Below, piece by piece: positions 22,782 to 36,966 of a DNA stretch of 64,000 nucleotides. The stretch covers positions 14,304,354 through 14,368,353 of the forward strand of contig NC_045139.1 in assembly GCF_008831285.2 (NCBI RefSeq), read 5' to 3'. The notes under the pieces were generated by a model. It was not told the origin of the DNA and ran no database searches. It was given only the letters and a program-made list of their open reading frames with translations. The position numbers were made by a program, and so were the translations under genes. How positions within the stretch are numbered: position 1 is the first letter of the stretch; the number at the start of each line of letters is the position of its first letter. Source of the stretch: Nymphaea colorata. Its lineage: Eukaryota; Streptophyta; Magnoliopsida; Nymphaeales; Nymphaeaceae.

Positions 22782-25700
22782 ACATTGACCTGTTCAAGCT
22801 CACACTGGCCGATATCCAGAGCAATGGAGCACCACGTGACGTTGCACGAGAGGAAAAGTCCTCACCAACCCATTCGTCACCAATTAATAATTATCTACAA
22901 GAAAGATCTATCAATTTTCAGGCTCACTTGTTGTTCATAAATTTAAAAATGAAAAAAAAAATAATTTTTTTCATCCCTAATCCAATTCTTGATCGTCGAT
23001 CTTTATGAAATCAGTTCATTTTTAAAGATAAGTAAGCTATCACATCAGGATTTCGAGGTTCCTTCGGATCCAATTATTTCATCCAGATCCTGTTCCTAGT
23101 TTTAGAAAACTGATCCTCTCATTCTCACTGTTTGGTTGGAGGGTTTTCCCCTTTGTTTTTGTTATCGTGGCTACCAGCTACTCTAAATAATTGGATACAG
23201 TGATTTTAAAGTTCCCACATATCTAACATTCCTTATTACACTGTAGACAAATATGAATATTTTATATAGCAAGACTTTGGGCTACCGAGAAATTGTCTCT
23301 TTCATAATTTATTTAAGAAATTGTTCTTTTACTATTTCAAACGTAAAATTCAAAGACGGAAAGCTACTGATTCTTTAATCTGGTGGTGAAAATTTGTATG
23401 TAAAATTAGACAGACCCGGCCGTAAAACTGTGTCAACAAGGCTTTCAAAGTAACTAGAATGACAACAGTAACGATAGTAATAATAACAATGGAATGTCGA
23501 TGCACTCTTCCTACTCCTTGAAGGCAGTGTGAATGTCGACTCATTCCATAGCAATGCCTTAAAATGGAACAATAGAGATAAAAGATAGAAAAAGATCCAC
23601 AAACATTTTGGGCATGTTTGAATGCTTGGATAATAAGTCTATGAAGACGGGAAATCCACGAAACAAACATTATTGCAGAAACCCTAAGACTGTTTTCTTC
23701 AGGTTTAATACACGCCATTTCACAAGTTCTCAGGATTTTTTGTCTGCCATGAAAGGGTTCGATTGAAAATCCAGAGCTCCTTCTGAATTAGCCAACCAGT
23801 AGGCAATTAGACTTGCCTTTACATGCCTGCCATCCACCAAACCTCAAGTAAATTGGTTTAAAGTTTTTCCTTAGAAGCGTCATCAATATTCAGATTCGGA
23901 AAGTTGTCAACCAAATCCGAGACCATCTACATTCGTATATAAATGATTTACATTCCTAAGTAGGTAAAAAGTCACGCTTACATATTCCATGCCGAGACAT
24001 GTCAGCAGCGAGACCCTAAGCTTCTTGCAACTTGATAAAAACTCTAGAACTTCTTTCTGCAAATAGCAGAATATCTGCTCAACAACACTTAGTTAGAAAT
24101 AAGTGCAAAGTTATTCTATGTTTACATCCACCTAATCATATTTTTAATTGCCAATTAATTATTAGAATGTATCTTTTGAATGAAAATAACTAGAGTTTCA
24201 TGAATTTTTTAAATTGTTGAATGACATTTACGTTCTCGAGCTCCAATGTAGGTTTAAATTAATGAGCAAGAGCACGATCCCCTTGATAGATGCACAAACT
24301 TTGAATCATCCAATTGTATCTTGGAGTATGCAAAGCAACATATAATCATGTCCAAGTTGCACAGTATTCGTGAAGTTAGCTTCCTTTCTAAGCTTTGTGA
24401 AGTCATTTCACAACATTACTTCAATCTCATTGAAGAAAGAAACTCCGCCATGAAAAAAAAAATTGAGAAAACCTTACCAAAATATGGATATATTTACTGA
24501 AAGCCTGGGGTCTTCGACTCTTAGTTATACCAATATCAATGAAAAAAAAACGAAAATGACGTTAAACACTCATCAATCATAAGGTGATGTTGCAATGTGG
24601 AGATGAACAGTTCAACATTTGCTTTGCATATTCTCATTTAGCCCTGCATCTTTTAAAAACAACCACTCTAGTCATTTTGTTCCAGAACTCTTCTTATTTG
24701 ATATCACCTGCGCTCACAGGCTATATCAAGCAATCACACGGTAACGTTCCGCAAGTGGTTTAAATGTACCCCTTTGTAGAAACAGTGCCCAAGCCACTTG
24801 TCCTCCAAACGTTTTGGCCGTTGATTCCTTTAGATAGCAACAGAACGTCTGTTACAAGAACATGATGTTTAGTTCCAGTGTGACCCATCAATCAGTACAC
24901 AGGAACGCAGCGTTTCGGGTGTCCCATATGTCACCATGGAGCACCTGGAATGGAACAAAGGCGTTCTTAAGGGATGTTCTGTTCAGCAATCAAACAACCT
25001 CTAGAGCATCAATTTTTCTCCAACTGCAGAGGCGTAAGGTTTCACTTCTGCAGAGGATTCATTAATCAGCTCTTTGCATGTATTTTGGCCGTTACTCCAT
25101 TCTTTCACACAATTGTAGTATCCATATTATTCAATCAATTTGTACTTTCTGATCTGAGATCTTATGTCAAGACCTGACAATAGTTATACCCACCTTTTTC
25201 TTTTCTGTTGTTTGTTTCAAGCACGACATCGTTGATAAGAGTAAGCAGGTTCATCTGCCATCAATGTTTGACATGATGCTAGCAGCTTCTATCACTTAGT
25301 ATCAGACATTTCTTCCACAACAGCGGTAAAAAAAAAAACAGTGTCTGATGGTCCTCAAAACCCTGGTCTTGATCCTACATCTTGGTTATCAAGTGATGAG
25401 TCGGATGATGCAGATAGACCTGGCGAGCTTGAAGCTCAGCAGAAACTGAAGCCCGACAAACTCTCTGAAGACTCACAAGTTCTGGACAATTTAGTCTTTG
25501 CGATAATGATACCAATGTGTGCATGTATCATAAATGAAAATGGGCCTTGGCATGATAATTTATGGCAGTGGTCTCAGCTTTCCAGTGGTTGAGCAAGCAA
25601 TAGACACGAACCAGGCAGGTTATGATCATGGATTGGTTAAGCAATTAGGAGCTGGACTAACATTCTTGTCAAACAAGAAATTTGATGAACCACTACTTGA

Positions 25701-26424
25701 GACTTCAGAGTTCAGACAATACATATATTTTCATGGTAAAATTTTCTGACAAGATGCACGTTGGAAATAGATGATATCATAATACTGAAGAAATTGGTAA
25801 TTCAAACAGGAACAGTGAAGATGCGCGTTATAATTCCAAGTGAATAGGTTAATAATATGCAACTGGTTTAGAGTTAATGGTGATTTAACAGCTGTTGAGA
25901 ACATGACTGGACACTTGAAAAAATGAAAATGAAACCTTCCAAGAAGAGGCCAAAAGGTACACAGGTTCTGAATTGGTTGACTTTTCAAGATACATAAAGC
26001 TGCGTTTCATTAGCCTCCTTCTATCCTTTTTTTTTTTTTTTCAGTTCAGAATTGGTTGATCTAGCTAACGTGATATCTGAATACCAGAATCTCTTCGTGG
26101 AAGGGAATGAAAAGAGCAACATAACAGTTCACAGTTTATAATATCACGTCCACTTTTTATATATTATCATGTGATTTCATTCAGATTGCAGTGTGAGTTA
26201 TGACTTGCAGCTGCAACTTTTAACTGGCTTATATCTAGTTGTCGCTATAAGCATTCACTAGGTCGCAGCATTTCATAGATTCTTCCCCAGGGGAAAAAGA
26301 ATAGTAATGAGATCCTCCGAGTTTACCACCATCAAAACTTATCCAATTTTGCAGATCGCACGCAATACTTGTAATCAAGTACCAGTAATTAAAGAAACAA
26401 ACAGGAGAAAAGGAAACCCCAAAA

Positions 26425-28754
26425 TTATTCTGAAATTTCCGCAAGCAACAAGCTTATGATAATAAATAAAGCATAGGCTCCAACAAGGCAAAAACCCCAA
26501 AACCTTGGCACTCTAAACCTGAACCAAGCCACTACAAGCAATGACCCCATCAGACTCAACAACAGGAAGACAAAGGCAACAATAATATTTGAATTAAATA
26601 TTAAATTGTAACCCTCAGGAAATTTTTGCACCGCCCCAAAAACCAGTGCTGAACCAAAACCAATAAGCATGTTGAACATAGGTCCTGCAAAACATCCCGC
26701 AATTGCCATGGCTGGCTGGCCAGCTTTTGCCACTGCAACATCAGCCACAAGGTCTCCAACTGAATTACCCCACGCTAATACTGTCAAACCTAAGAGAGCC
26801 GGAGGTAGATTTAGAATTATGCCCACTGCTGACAAACAACTTAAGAGCTCCCCAGCCACTAATGATATCCAAAGCACACTCATTGCGAAACTCATTAGAA
26901 GCAATAACTTTTGATCTATGTCTGGTGGTTCATCAGTTAAAAGATAGTAAAACGTACCAAGTATAAGGCATTGAAAAAGGACAACTAACCAAAGAGGAAA
27001 GTGAACATTTGGAACAAGAAATACTATGGGGTGGTGAAAAGGGATGAAAGAGCTCAACGAGTATAGAAGTGCAATTGGGCAAAGAACTATGTTCATAGAA
27101 GAGTAAAATCTGCTCCATTCTGCAGGCACTGTTGAAGGAATTGTAAGCTTCAGGATGGTGGAGACTGGAACCTCCCAGACGCTTGAAACCTGTTTTCAAG
27201 GAAAATATCACATAAAAGCTGATGAAAAGGACGCACAATTTCTACAGGTCCATTTCTCAGTTGCAAAAAAAGAAAAAGGAAAGCAAGCAAAAAGGAATGA
27301 ATAGATTCCTTCTCCTTATAGAATTAAAGGTTTCTATGTAATCGCGGTGCAAGCAAAGCAACCAACTGAAATGACCCATTTGGATGATAAAGTACGAACT
27401 GGGCTTATAGCATGTTCACAACCAAAGCCTGCTCAAGGTTTCATTGCAAACTTTTTTAAATAACAAGGTACCAAAAAGAAAAAAATCTTCCAACAACCCA
27501 ACCAGTTTCCCAATCGTAGAACGCTTGAAAAGCAAACTGTATAGTGTGTGGCATTGCCTCAGTGGCTCAGTGCAAGTATCTTCTTAGGCCTTTTCAATTC
27601 AAAGGAATGGGAAACAATCAGAAATAAAATTAAAAGGAAAAGGAAGGTGGGGAATTAAGACAAAGCCTGCACCCAGCTATTTCCTGGGCTGAAAGATACA
27701 TAAAAAGGGCTCCAGAAAACAATTCATCATTAAGAGTGAGATCCCTCAACATGGGATATAACAGCCATTTCCAACTGAAAATGGCTGAATCTGTGTGAGG
27801 TGCAATCATCGTGATCTATTTGGGACAGATAAAGCAAAATATTAAAAAATTAATAATAAGAGGAAAAAATTGCTTCACCTTTCTGAGATTGATGAAAGCC
27901 CAATCAAGGTTTTCTTTGTCCTCAGATTTTCTAATGAAACCTCCAACATCATGTTTAGAGTCTTTACATCCATTGCTCATAGACTCATCAAATTCCTTAT
28001 CATGAACAAGGAGTTCAACGTGCTGCTTTTGGTCATGACTATCCAAACTTATTACTTTCTCCTCATCCTTCCCCTCTCCATCTGTTGCCAAATCCATCCA
28101 GATAACGACAGCAACAAACAACAAGTATAAGCCAATGAGTCCAATGGCTTGCCACAGGAAAACTGAGCCAGTGAGGTACATATAGAACATTCCAGAGGTA
28201 GCAATTAAGTAAAAGAATCCATCTCGGAAGAACTGTGAGGGTCGAACTGCAAAGGGGGCAGCATATAGAGCCACTATGCCAAAGACAAACCCAGAAACAA
28301 ACGCCCCAGCACTGAGGACAGCACCGAGTCCAAGACGAGGTCGGTCCACACGGAGGGCAGCAGCACTAGCAAAGGCATCAGGTGCACCATTGCCAAGGGC
28401 GAGGAGTGTGACACCTGCCATGGAGGGTGAGAGCCGGAGGACTGAGGCAAGGCGGGTGACAGTGGTGGAAAAGTGGAGGCTAGCAGTCTGGATAAGGAAG
28501 TAGAAGTGGAAGAGGATAATGAGGGCAAATACTGGGACAGAGACGGCAAGCGACTGATGGAATCTGCAAAAATGGAGGGTGAAGTAGTTGAAGAGGGAGT
28601 CTGAGGAGCAGTAAGCAAGGGAAAAGTTACATCTCTCTTGTGATGGAACTTGAAGAATAGAGGAACAATTGTCTGTGGGTTGCGAATAAACAGGCTTGGG
28701 AATCACTATTAAAAATACTAAGGCAAATGAAAATATGGCAGTGGTGGTGGTCAT
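26425..28754 (-). CDS. CCX: cation/calcium exchanger (CCX family), two exons
   Basis: Membrane antiporter of the Na+/Ca2+ exchanger superfamily. Plant CCX proteins exchange Na+, K+, Ca2+ or Mn2+ for protons or other cations at the tonoplast, plasma membrane or endomembranes. Exon 1 is 28754-27879 (292 codons) and exon 2 is 27189-26425 (254 codons plus stop); phase is kept, for 546 residues, the usual CCX length. An N-terminal hydrophobic segment (residues 5-24) is followed by a Cys-containing lumenal loop. The first alpha repeat has GNGAPDAFAS (121-130), the second GNSVGDLVAD (433-442). A charged loop rich in Asp, Glu, Lys and His separates the halves and holds the intron. The start is the first ATG of the frame; 19 upstream open codons have no ATG. 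The particular member and ion specificity cannot be told. Confidence 0.94.
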
Positions 28755-31428
28755 GGCTACTGCAAAGAAGGGAGTAGCGGTGTCCTTGTCCCTCGTCACA
28801 CTCCTTTGCAAATGAGCAATGAAAAGCTTATGCTATGATCATCCAAGGAACATGTTGAGAAAACCAGGCATGACGAATGAGACTGGTTCCTTGATGTGAC
28901 AATTGATTAGTTCCAAAGGAATGATAAACATTGTGCCTTCTGGTTCAGGGATCCAACATGGTACTTGCTTGTTGATTTTATGTTCTCAAAGTGCTGAAAC
29001 TCAACTCAAATAAAGTCCACCTGCTACTAATTTTCGAGGAGGCTTAATAACTCAAGCTCAACTTGAACCTTTAACAGCTTCCTCATCCACTACAGCTTGC
29101 ACTCGATATTGAAAATAAATCACAGGTCAAATCACCTGAAACAGTAAGTTCTTATTGAAGTGAGAACAAGAACACTTTCCCAAGATGAGAAGCAGCACAA
29201 TAGTTAACATTCATTATTTGTCATGCTCAATTTATTAGTACAGAGGAAAACAAAAAACATGCTTACGAAAGTTTTGCAATCTATCAAAAATTATCCATCT
29301 CATATTTTTGTTGACACATTTTAGATAACTATGCTCAAATTTGTAATGCTTCCTTAAAATGCATATTAATCACAACGCATTCTTTGTTTTGCTTAAAATT
29401 TTAGTTTTGTTGGAAGTTTTAGCATGTGACCTCCAATTAGGAAAAAGGGATAACAAACTGGTGTACTCTACAAAAATCATCGTAACTACATAGGCTCGCT
29501 TACTATTGTGAGCTAGTGAGACTCAATTAAAATGAACTGAATTTTGTAAATTGCAATCAAGTAATTCTTCTTCCCTGTTTCATTTACTAGTCAAGGCTGG
29601 CGGAGAAACCCTCATGGTATATAAAGAAGATGCTGTTCAGCAATGGCTAATACTAACTAAAACTGGACCATATTTGGAGAACGCGACGATCAATGTGCCA
29701 ATAGGGACGCTGATCATGGCCAGTGAAGAGAAAAAAAAAATCAAAATCAAACCAACCTCGTTGTCCTTTTCTGCTATTAAGTCTGCAGAACATTACCACT
29801 TCTCCTCTTACATACAGAAGAAGGATGGACCAACCTCAACAAGCCATTTCTCTCACTTAAATTTGCATTCCAATAGTTTTCCTTCATATTTGGATCGTAA
29901 AACTCAAACAAGATGTTAACTAAGTTGCAGTGGGCATTTGATAGTTTTCTCTTGCATACGATCACGAAAATATAAACTACACCGACATCAAGAGCTAAGT
30001 GGAAGAAAACATTAAATTAGCAATTGAAACCAGCCCATAAGATCTCAACGATCAAGCAAGACATTCCCGGAATCGAGATTAAAAAAAAAAAAAACTAGTC
30101 CACCGTTCAATCTACTCCAAAAGCAAAAGAAAAATGCCTACAACTTAATCTACGCCCATTCCAAATAATAGAAAGAGAGAGAGAGAGAGATATTTCACCA
30201 CCACGAAGAAGAGGGATCTCCACCCTCAATCAAGCGGCCGGCCTAGTTCGGCTAGTTTTCCGCGGGGAGCGGGCCGAAAGAGCGAGAGAGAGGAAGATGC
30301 TGGGAAGGGGGATACCGCCCGTTTCCTTTTCATTGTTTGTGAGAATTTCCATCTAGGGGCTTATCGTGTTGGGTCCTGCCGATTTTTCCACTCTTTCTCC
30401 TCTGCACTGCCTGTAGACAATGTCGTCCATCTTTTTTATTCTTTTTCCAAATCAACATTCTAAAACGACTCTCCGTGTCTTCTGCTGATCATATACATAC
30501 TACTGCGATCGCCTAAGTGCGTCGCTGTTCCCAAACCCATTATTAATTAAACAAATCTACCATTGATAAGTCAAGAATCACATTCAAATATTTTCAATAA
30601 TATATTTTCAGAATGTAATTGGAGAAAGATTATGCAATTCCGTTGCACGTACGAGCGGGCAACGGGTTGGGCCGGGTATACCCGAATAGCGACCTGAAAG
30701 GACCCGACAAGAGTTGCTTATATATATTTACAAGCATTGTCATTCTTTGCACTTTTCAAGTTTCTTTTTCCGATGTTAAAAAAACCATTCCTTTTGGCAA
30801 AAGTTTAGACTATGATGAACTCTCAGATGATAAAACTTTTTTTTTTAATAATTTTGTAAGATTGACGCTTTTTTTTTTCAATGTTAATTGTTTCAAGAAA
30901 GGAAGAGAGACTCAAAAAGAAAGTTTTGCCTACTGCAGAAAAATAAAGTCTTGCAAAAGATCAGTAGAGTGGCAAAACTTTTACCTGTTACTCAAACGCA
31001 CAAAATAAGAGTCCCTCCCGTTTTTAGTGTTATAAAGAAAATAATCAAACAGCAACCTGTTGTTGCTCTTAAGAATTAAGAGGCTTTAATAAAAGTTAAA
31101 AATCATCAATACACTATTTTAACAACACTTTCTTTGTAACAGTATCTAAATCATTAGTATTAAACAGATTTTAACTAATAAATTTAGCCACAACGATAAA
31201 AATTGAAACGAGTTGGTTGAAAGGAACGGTGCATTTGTCGATGGCAATGGCATAGCGATGAACGTCTCCCTTCCACTCTCCAAGAAATCCACGGTCCAGA
31301 ACAAGCCTCATAATAAGCAAAGCAAGGCGCCTCTACGCTATCGCGACGCGAGAAAACACTTCCTCCCCTTTACCCTTGCTTTCGACGGAGTCGGAAGCGG
31401 AAGGCACTCGAAGGGAAAGGGTGCCAAA
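28755..31428. other. shared upstream region of divergent CCX and TPR3 genes
   Basis: 2.67 kb between two start codons pointing apart. About 30200-30340 is GC-rich with a preceding (GA)n run (30174-30191), like a 5' leader or promoter of the minus-strand CCX gene. 31200-31428 is the leader or promoter of TPR3. No other gene was seen; the open stretch at 29551-29919 lacks an ATG start and any known motif. Confidence 0.5.
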
Positions 31429-34400
31429 ATGGAGGGTGGGGCTGCAGGTGACGCGCAGGGAGGTGAATCTCCTGCAGTACAGGCAAGAGTATCGCTCAAG
31501 GACGAAGGAAATCGGTTCTTCAAGGCTGGTAACTACCTCAAGGCCGCTGCCCTCTACACGCAGGCCATCAAGGCCGACCCCTCGAATGCTACACTCTACA
31601 GGTACTCGACAAAGACACCATCATTTTGTTTCCCTCGAAATCGATGCTGGATGCTCTACACCTCTTCTTTTCTTGTAGTTGATACTTGGGATTTTGATGC
31701 CAAGTTCGTTTTTGCAGAAAATTACAATGTTCGCTGTTTTTTTGTTTTTAATTGTTTTGCGGATTTTTTGGCCTTCAATCGAGATTCCAACACTATTTCT
31801 TTTCTTTCCTCTTCCGAAAGTAACGATCTTGATAGGTTTCGGGTTTTTGTTTTGATGCCCCACGTCTTGGGCTGTTTATTCGCATTGATCTAGTTCCTGA
31901 TATGGTGTCATATAGTGATGCTTGACTTTTTCTATGATAAGTGGCATTTCATTGCTTCCTTTTTAGGCCTTTGTCAGCTTTAGATTGACAGTCATTATAG
32001 CTTCTGCATTGCTGATTGTCATCCCTGGAACTGGAAATTGCAATTTAATAATTTGTAGTTACTTTCTGTAGTTTCTTCATTTTCAAAGTTTAGTAACAGA
32101 AGCGGAGTTTATTCCTCGATGGCTTACCGAAATAAGTTCTATGTTGCTTTGTGGAGAACAAAGTTAAGAGACTGTTTCTTAAATTCATTTCATGGGCTTG
32201 CTAAATACTTGAATGAGTTGGCCGACTCATAAGGATCAAGACTATGGATGCAACTTGCAGTTCCTTCTCCCTGTCAAAATGATGTGCTTGAATTTTAACG
32301 GGCGATGTCATATATGCGTGATCTTATGCAACCAAAACGACTTTTCGAAATCTTTCTATTAGCATCTCTTTTTATTTCTTAAGAATTGTTCCTTTATCTG
32401 AATATTTGTCACAATAATAAGGACAAATGTTTTTTGGATATTCATACTTCTGAAAGTTATCGTCTTTACTATTTGGTACTTAGATGTAATGACAAAACAA
32501 TGCCCTGTCATGTCTACCTTTCTAAGTATCATGTGGGTTACATACATTACCATCTGTGTGGTTCTCGTTTGTGCTCATCAAATTCTTTTTCCTGATTGTA
32601 TTTTACACAGTAACCGTGCTGCAGCATTTTTGAACCTTGTTAAGCTTAATAAGGCACTTGCAGATGCAGAAATGACAATTAAATTAAATCCCCAGTGGGA
32701 AAAGGTATTAATAACTTTTTCCTACCTTTTGGTTTCGAATCATACAACTTGTTGCAAATTAATAAGATTTAGACCTGGCAGAGTTTGACAGTTTGTGGTT
32801 TTGTGATCATAGGGGTATTTCAGAAAAGGATGTGTTTTAGAGGCAATGGAACATTATGACGATGTATGTTAAAACTTACCTATGATCGTCAATTTCAGTT
32901 TGTGTTATCAAATGATTAACGCATATGGTTTTCATGTTGAATTTAAAGGCTGTGGCATCCTTTCGGATTGCATTGCAACACAATCCACAAAACACTGAGG
33001 TGTCAACAAAAGTTAAACGTCTAACACAGTTAGCAAGAGACAGAAAACGAGCTCAAGAAAGGCAAGATATGAGGTCAAACGTTGATGTCCGAAAGTCTCT
33101 GGATCCTATCAAGGCTGAACTGGTGAGTTTCTTGAACTACCCTTGTTCAAGAAGCTCCATGTATGTTATAACTTAAGAGCCTATTTGTTGCATATATATT
33201 GCTTCAATCTAGTAGTCATGCTACTTAACCAAATTATGTAGTTGTATATTTTCTTGTTCATTGTACCCAGTCAACTTATGTGGTCACATGCTTACATCCA
33301 AGAAAATTGTATGTTCTTAGTCCCTATCACAATAACAGTACAGAATATTTGGAAGAATAGTCTAGTAAAATTGGCCTTTGTCCCCTTATCTTATTTTTGC
33401 ATTTGGTGGGATGTTGATAGCCAATAACCTCTGAAAAGTTGGTTTGTCAAAAGATTCAAAACTGAAGTTTTAACTTTTAACTAGCATGTGAAAAAAAATA
33501 CTCATGGTGTTGTTTTTCATGCCTGGAGCAGTAAAAGTTTTAGGTCTCCTCATTTTGGTTGTTGTGCTTGGACTCATGGTCATTGGGCATGATATCTGAC
33601 ATCCACTGGTGCTTAGGTAAAAAGTAAAATTTTGTAAATAGTAAAATTTGTCCTACTTTGTGTGTATGTTTGCAGTTCGATGGGCACTGCTGAGGACATA
33701 CACCTGCAAAGAGTAGAAATTTGTAACTGATAGTGGTAGCGCAAGTAAATGTCTATCTGTCAGTATGAGGGCATTGAAGGAAACTGCACAAGACGTACAT
33801 CCACAAAGATTGAAAATTTAGAACTGGTAGCTGAAATACCATCCATGTCAAATCAATCATTATAAAACCATAAATGGGGCTTCTCTTGACAGACATCACT
33901 CATCAGATATCTGTGTAACAAACCGTTTTTTGGTCTGCTATCGCTAATGTCCTGCAAGAGGCATATGGTTTGTAAGGGTTTCTGAGACAGGAATATCTGA
34001 GGCTTTACAGAAGATTGTAAAAATTTAATAGAGTTTGACCAGATCTGTCACATACTTCCCATCTGAAATGCAATGAAATGGAAAGGGCTGGAGCTGGGTT
34101 CCATTCAGAGTTCTTTATTGTCTTTCATATCCTTTTGCCAATCCGTTTCTGTTTATGAGGTAGAATTGTAGTTACAATACCGAAAAGAAATGTTGGATTT
34201 GGGCAGTTCTATGTCATTGAGTCCTTACTTATTTCTATGATACTACAATGGTAGTGTTTTGGCTGTCCTAATCTCTTGGCTGGACAGATTTTGCATGTTC
34301 TCAAGAGTGTGACTCGTTCCTTAGGACCCTGTGAACTTGTCACTAGCACACTGGACTACTTGCCAGTAGCAGGTTTTTCTTTGACCTCCTTGGCTTTCCA

Positions 34401-36966
34401 ATGTGCTTTTAAGCTATCATGGTCATCGACTGCTTACTACGGAATATCTTGTGTCACATGCATATGCCTGTTTGGGTGCTAACTTGTGTATATGCTATGG
34501 GGGATTGGCTGGGGGGTGCTGCTTTAGTGTGGCAAACTTCATAAGAAGAAGAGAAGAAGAACAGCACCTGGCTGCTGCTGGAGGAGTGGCTCCAAAGTTG
34601 ATGGATAGGGGCAGAAAAAAAGAAAAATGCATTGGGGTTTCATGAGTTGGACTTTTTCTTTTGTACTTTTGTACTTCTCTTTCATTACAATTTCCAAAGG
34701 GACTCATTTTTCAGTTCACGAAGATTTATTTCTTTTACTTTTTTGCATTTAAATTTCACCTTTATTACACTTTACAAGAGAGGCTAAGCCTTATTTTACA
34801 ATTTACAAAAAGATTCTTTTAAATCAACATGCCCCATATCCATTTCCTGTTCACTTTGCATTGAGGTACAGCATCAGATTCCAGAGTGTAAGTCGTTTTC
34901 TCCTTTGAAGGTTCCAACTGAAGAAAATTATGAGGAAATCTTATCTTTATTTGCACACATGCACATCCTTATGTATACTTTGTGTCTGTGCATGTGTCCT
35001 CTACAACTTTGTTCCCCTTCTCCATTGTGATCTGGATGTTAAAAATTATATATCTTCAATGGTCTGTGAAACTGATGAATTGACTCATATTTATGATTTT
35101 TCAGGGTGAAAAGTTCCCTACCCCAGAGCCTTGTGAAGAAGTTTTCTCTTTTATTGTTGACATTATGGAGTCAGCAATAAAGGCATGGCATAACACTGCA
35201 AAAGTGGACGCAAGGGTCAACTTTTTGTTTGATAAGGAGAAATCACTGCCCGAGAAGTATGCACCAGTTGTGAATGTTGACAAGGTATGCATACCTTTCT
35301 TGTTACCTTTCTTTTTTATTCCCACATGTTGGCTTTTACATTGCAATGGAATTCTACTGGTATATTTAACAGTAGTTGGAGATTATGTTTGGCTTTGAAA
35401 ATCAGTTGGACTGATCCTTCTTTTTTTCTCCTGATATCATGTGTCCAGCCTGTATAAACCTGTTCACTGATTCTCATTGAAGTGTATGATCATACAGTTA
35501 TTTGGTTTAACAAACATAATGTTTGATGGGCATAAATGATCAATTGTTCACTTGAGTTCAATTGAAAATTTATTTCTACTTCAGAGCTCATGGAACTTGT
35601 TGAGAAAACCCATCCAGTGAAAAGCATATGGAAAACAAATGTGGCCATGTCTCCTTCCATTTTTCCTTGTAGAGTTGCTTCTCTCAAAGGATTGAAATGC
35701 TATACCGTTCCAAGCTTTTTCTATAAAGTGGCATCATAAGAGTGCAAAATCATGTGGCAAGGCTATCATTGTCATTTTCAATTACCTTGATTTTGATGCC
35801 ACAGGAGTTGGTCTATGTTTTCTTGCATTCCTTGTCTGGAGTGGCAGATTACTGTTTGATGAAAAAATCTGATTTTTCTGACGTACAATTTGTTTGTGAA
35901 CTGGAGTCCTTGATTATTGGCTGTTCTCATTCTTCTCGCTAGGCTTTTGAATCACCAGACACTGTAACACAATGTGCTGCCTTTCTAAGACAATATGCTG
36001 TGGAAACAAGTTCCAAAGCTGCTTGTTTGGTGGTGGCTAAGTCAATCATTTCTTTTCCTCAGGTACTTGCCTTGTTTCCTTGTCTTTCATCTTCTATAAA
36101 ATATTGCCCATCAGGCCCAATTTTTGTCTATCATTGATTTTATATTAAATACAATATTATGTTTCTCTGTAGTTTATTGTTGGTGTAAACGACTTCCAGA
36201 TATCTTTCTACTTCTTTAATAACCATATTGGTATCATTGGAATTAATAATCTGTATCTTTTGTTCCGGAGACGACTGGCGCGTTCTTTAAGTTCTGCTGA
36301 ATAGCAGCTAGGTTGTTGATTCTGCATCTAGCAGTACATGCTCTCATTTTCAGTTTTTCATCTATTTGACTTGAGGATTTGATATGGTATGTATGTTTGG
36401 TATTCACTTCTTCAAATATCTCTTTATCAGGTCTGGAAAGGGCAAGGGTCAAGAAAATGGAAACATGGGCAGAATGATGGTTTTTTCGTTCAGTTTGAAT
36501 CATCTGCACTACGAAAACTGTGGTTTATTTCCAGTACAACAGAGAAAGGGCTCACATTGTGTAGGTATAACTCTCTCTCCCTCTCTCTAGGCAGCCAATC
36601 TTAAATACTTTGTTTCATGCCCTATTGCAACTGTTGCCTGTCTAATGGACATTTCACATTCGTAATATCTTTTGCCCGATTGGTTCTTTTTGTTGTGCCC
36701 CTGATACGGATGATAGAGAAAAATGACTTGGGAAAATTTGAAAGGAGTAAATTCCTGCAGAACTAATGAATCTAATTTATCAATAATACATTGAAAAAGA
36801 GTTTATAAATGGGTACACTCTTAATGTGAGTCTTATGCTTGACTGCTGACGATTTTTTTTTTTTAGCTATTCATCTCCATGATTCTATCTTTTCTTGCAT
36901 TAATGCAGCAACCCAGAAGCTTTGGACTTGGATGCCCATGCTGTTCTTCCACCCCTTTTCAGATAG
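31429..36966 (+). CDS. TPR3: TPR co-chaperone, TPR3-like, with complete carboxylate clamp, 8 exons
   Basis: Cytosolic tetratricopeptide protein expected to bind the EEVD tail of HSP90/HSP70. Exons: 31429-31601, 32611-32704, 32813-32863, 32949-33122, 35105-35284, 35943-36062, 36431-36564, 36909-36966; all junctions keep phase and give 327 residues, the family length. Three TPRs span about residues 20-121. The clamp residues are all present with canonical spacing: K24, N28, N59, K89 and R93 (4, 31, 30, 4). The C-terminal half carries the plant-specific FSFIVDIMESAIKAWH and WKGQGSRKWKHGQNDGFF blocks and ends DAHAVLPPLFR. The closest remembered relative is Arabidopsis At1g04190. An in-frame ATG at 31258 could add 57 residues, but the family starts at the chosen Met. 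Head-to-head with CCX; converges with SULTR3. Confidence 0.93.

Larger units (their letters stand above)
20800..26424. other. long intergenic region between LRR gene and CCX
   Basis: About 5.6 kb with no gene I can support. It contains a 'gttgggggtggagctag' near 21390, resembling the end of a common plant TE, and the T-rich repeat at 22060-22500. Open but unrecognised stretches lie at 23350-23718 (minus) and 25341-25740 (plus, two frames). The latter are acidic and exon-like without an ATG. The CCX 3' flank is at about 26230-26424. Confidence 0.5.
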
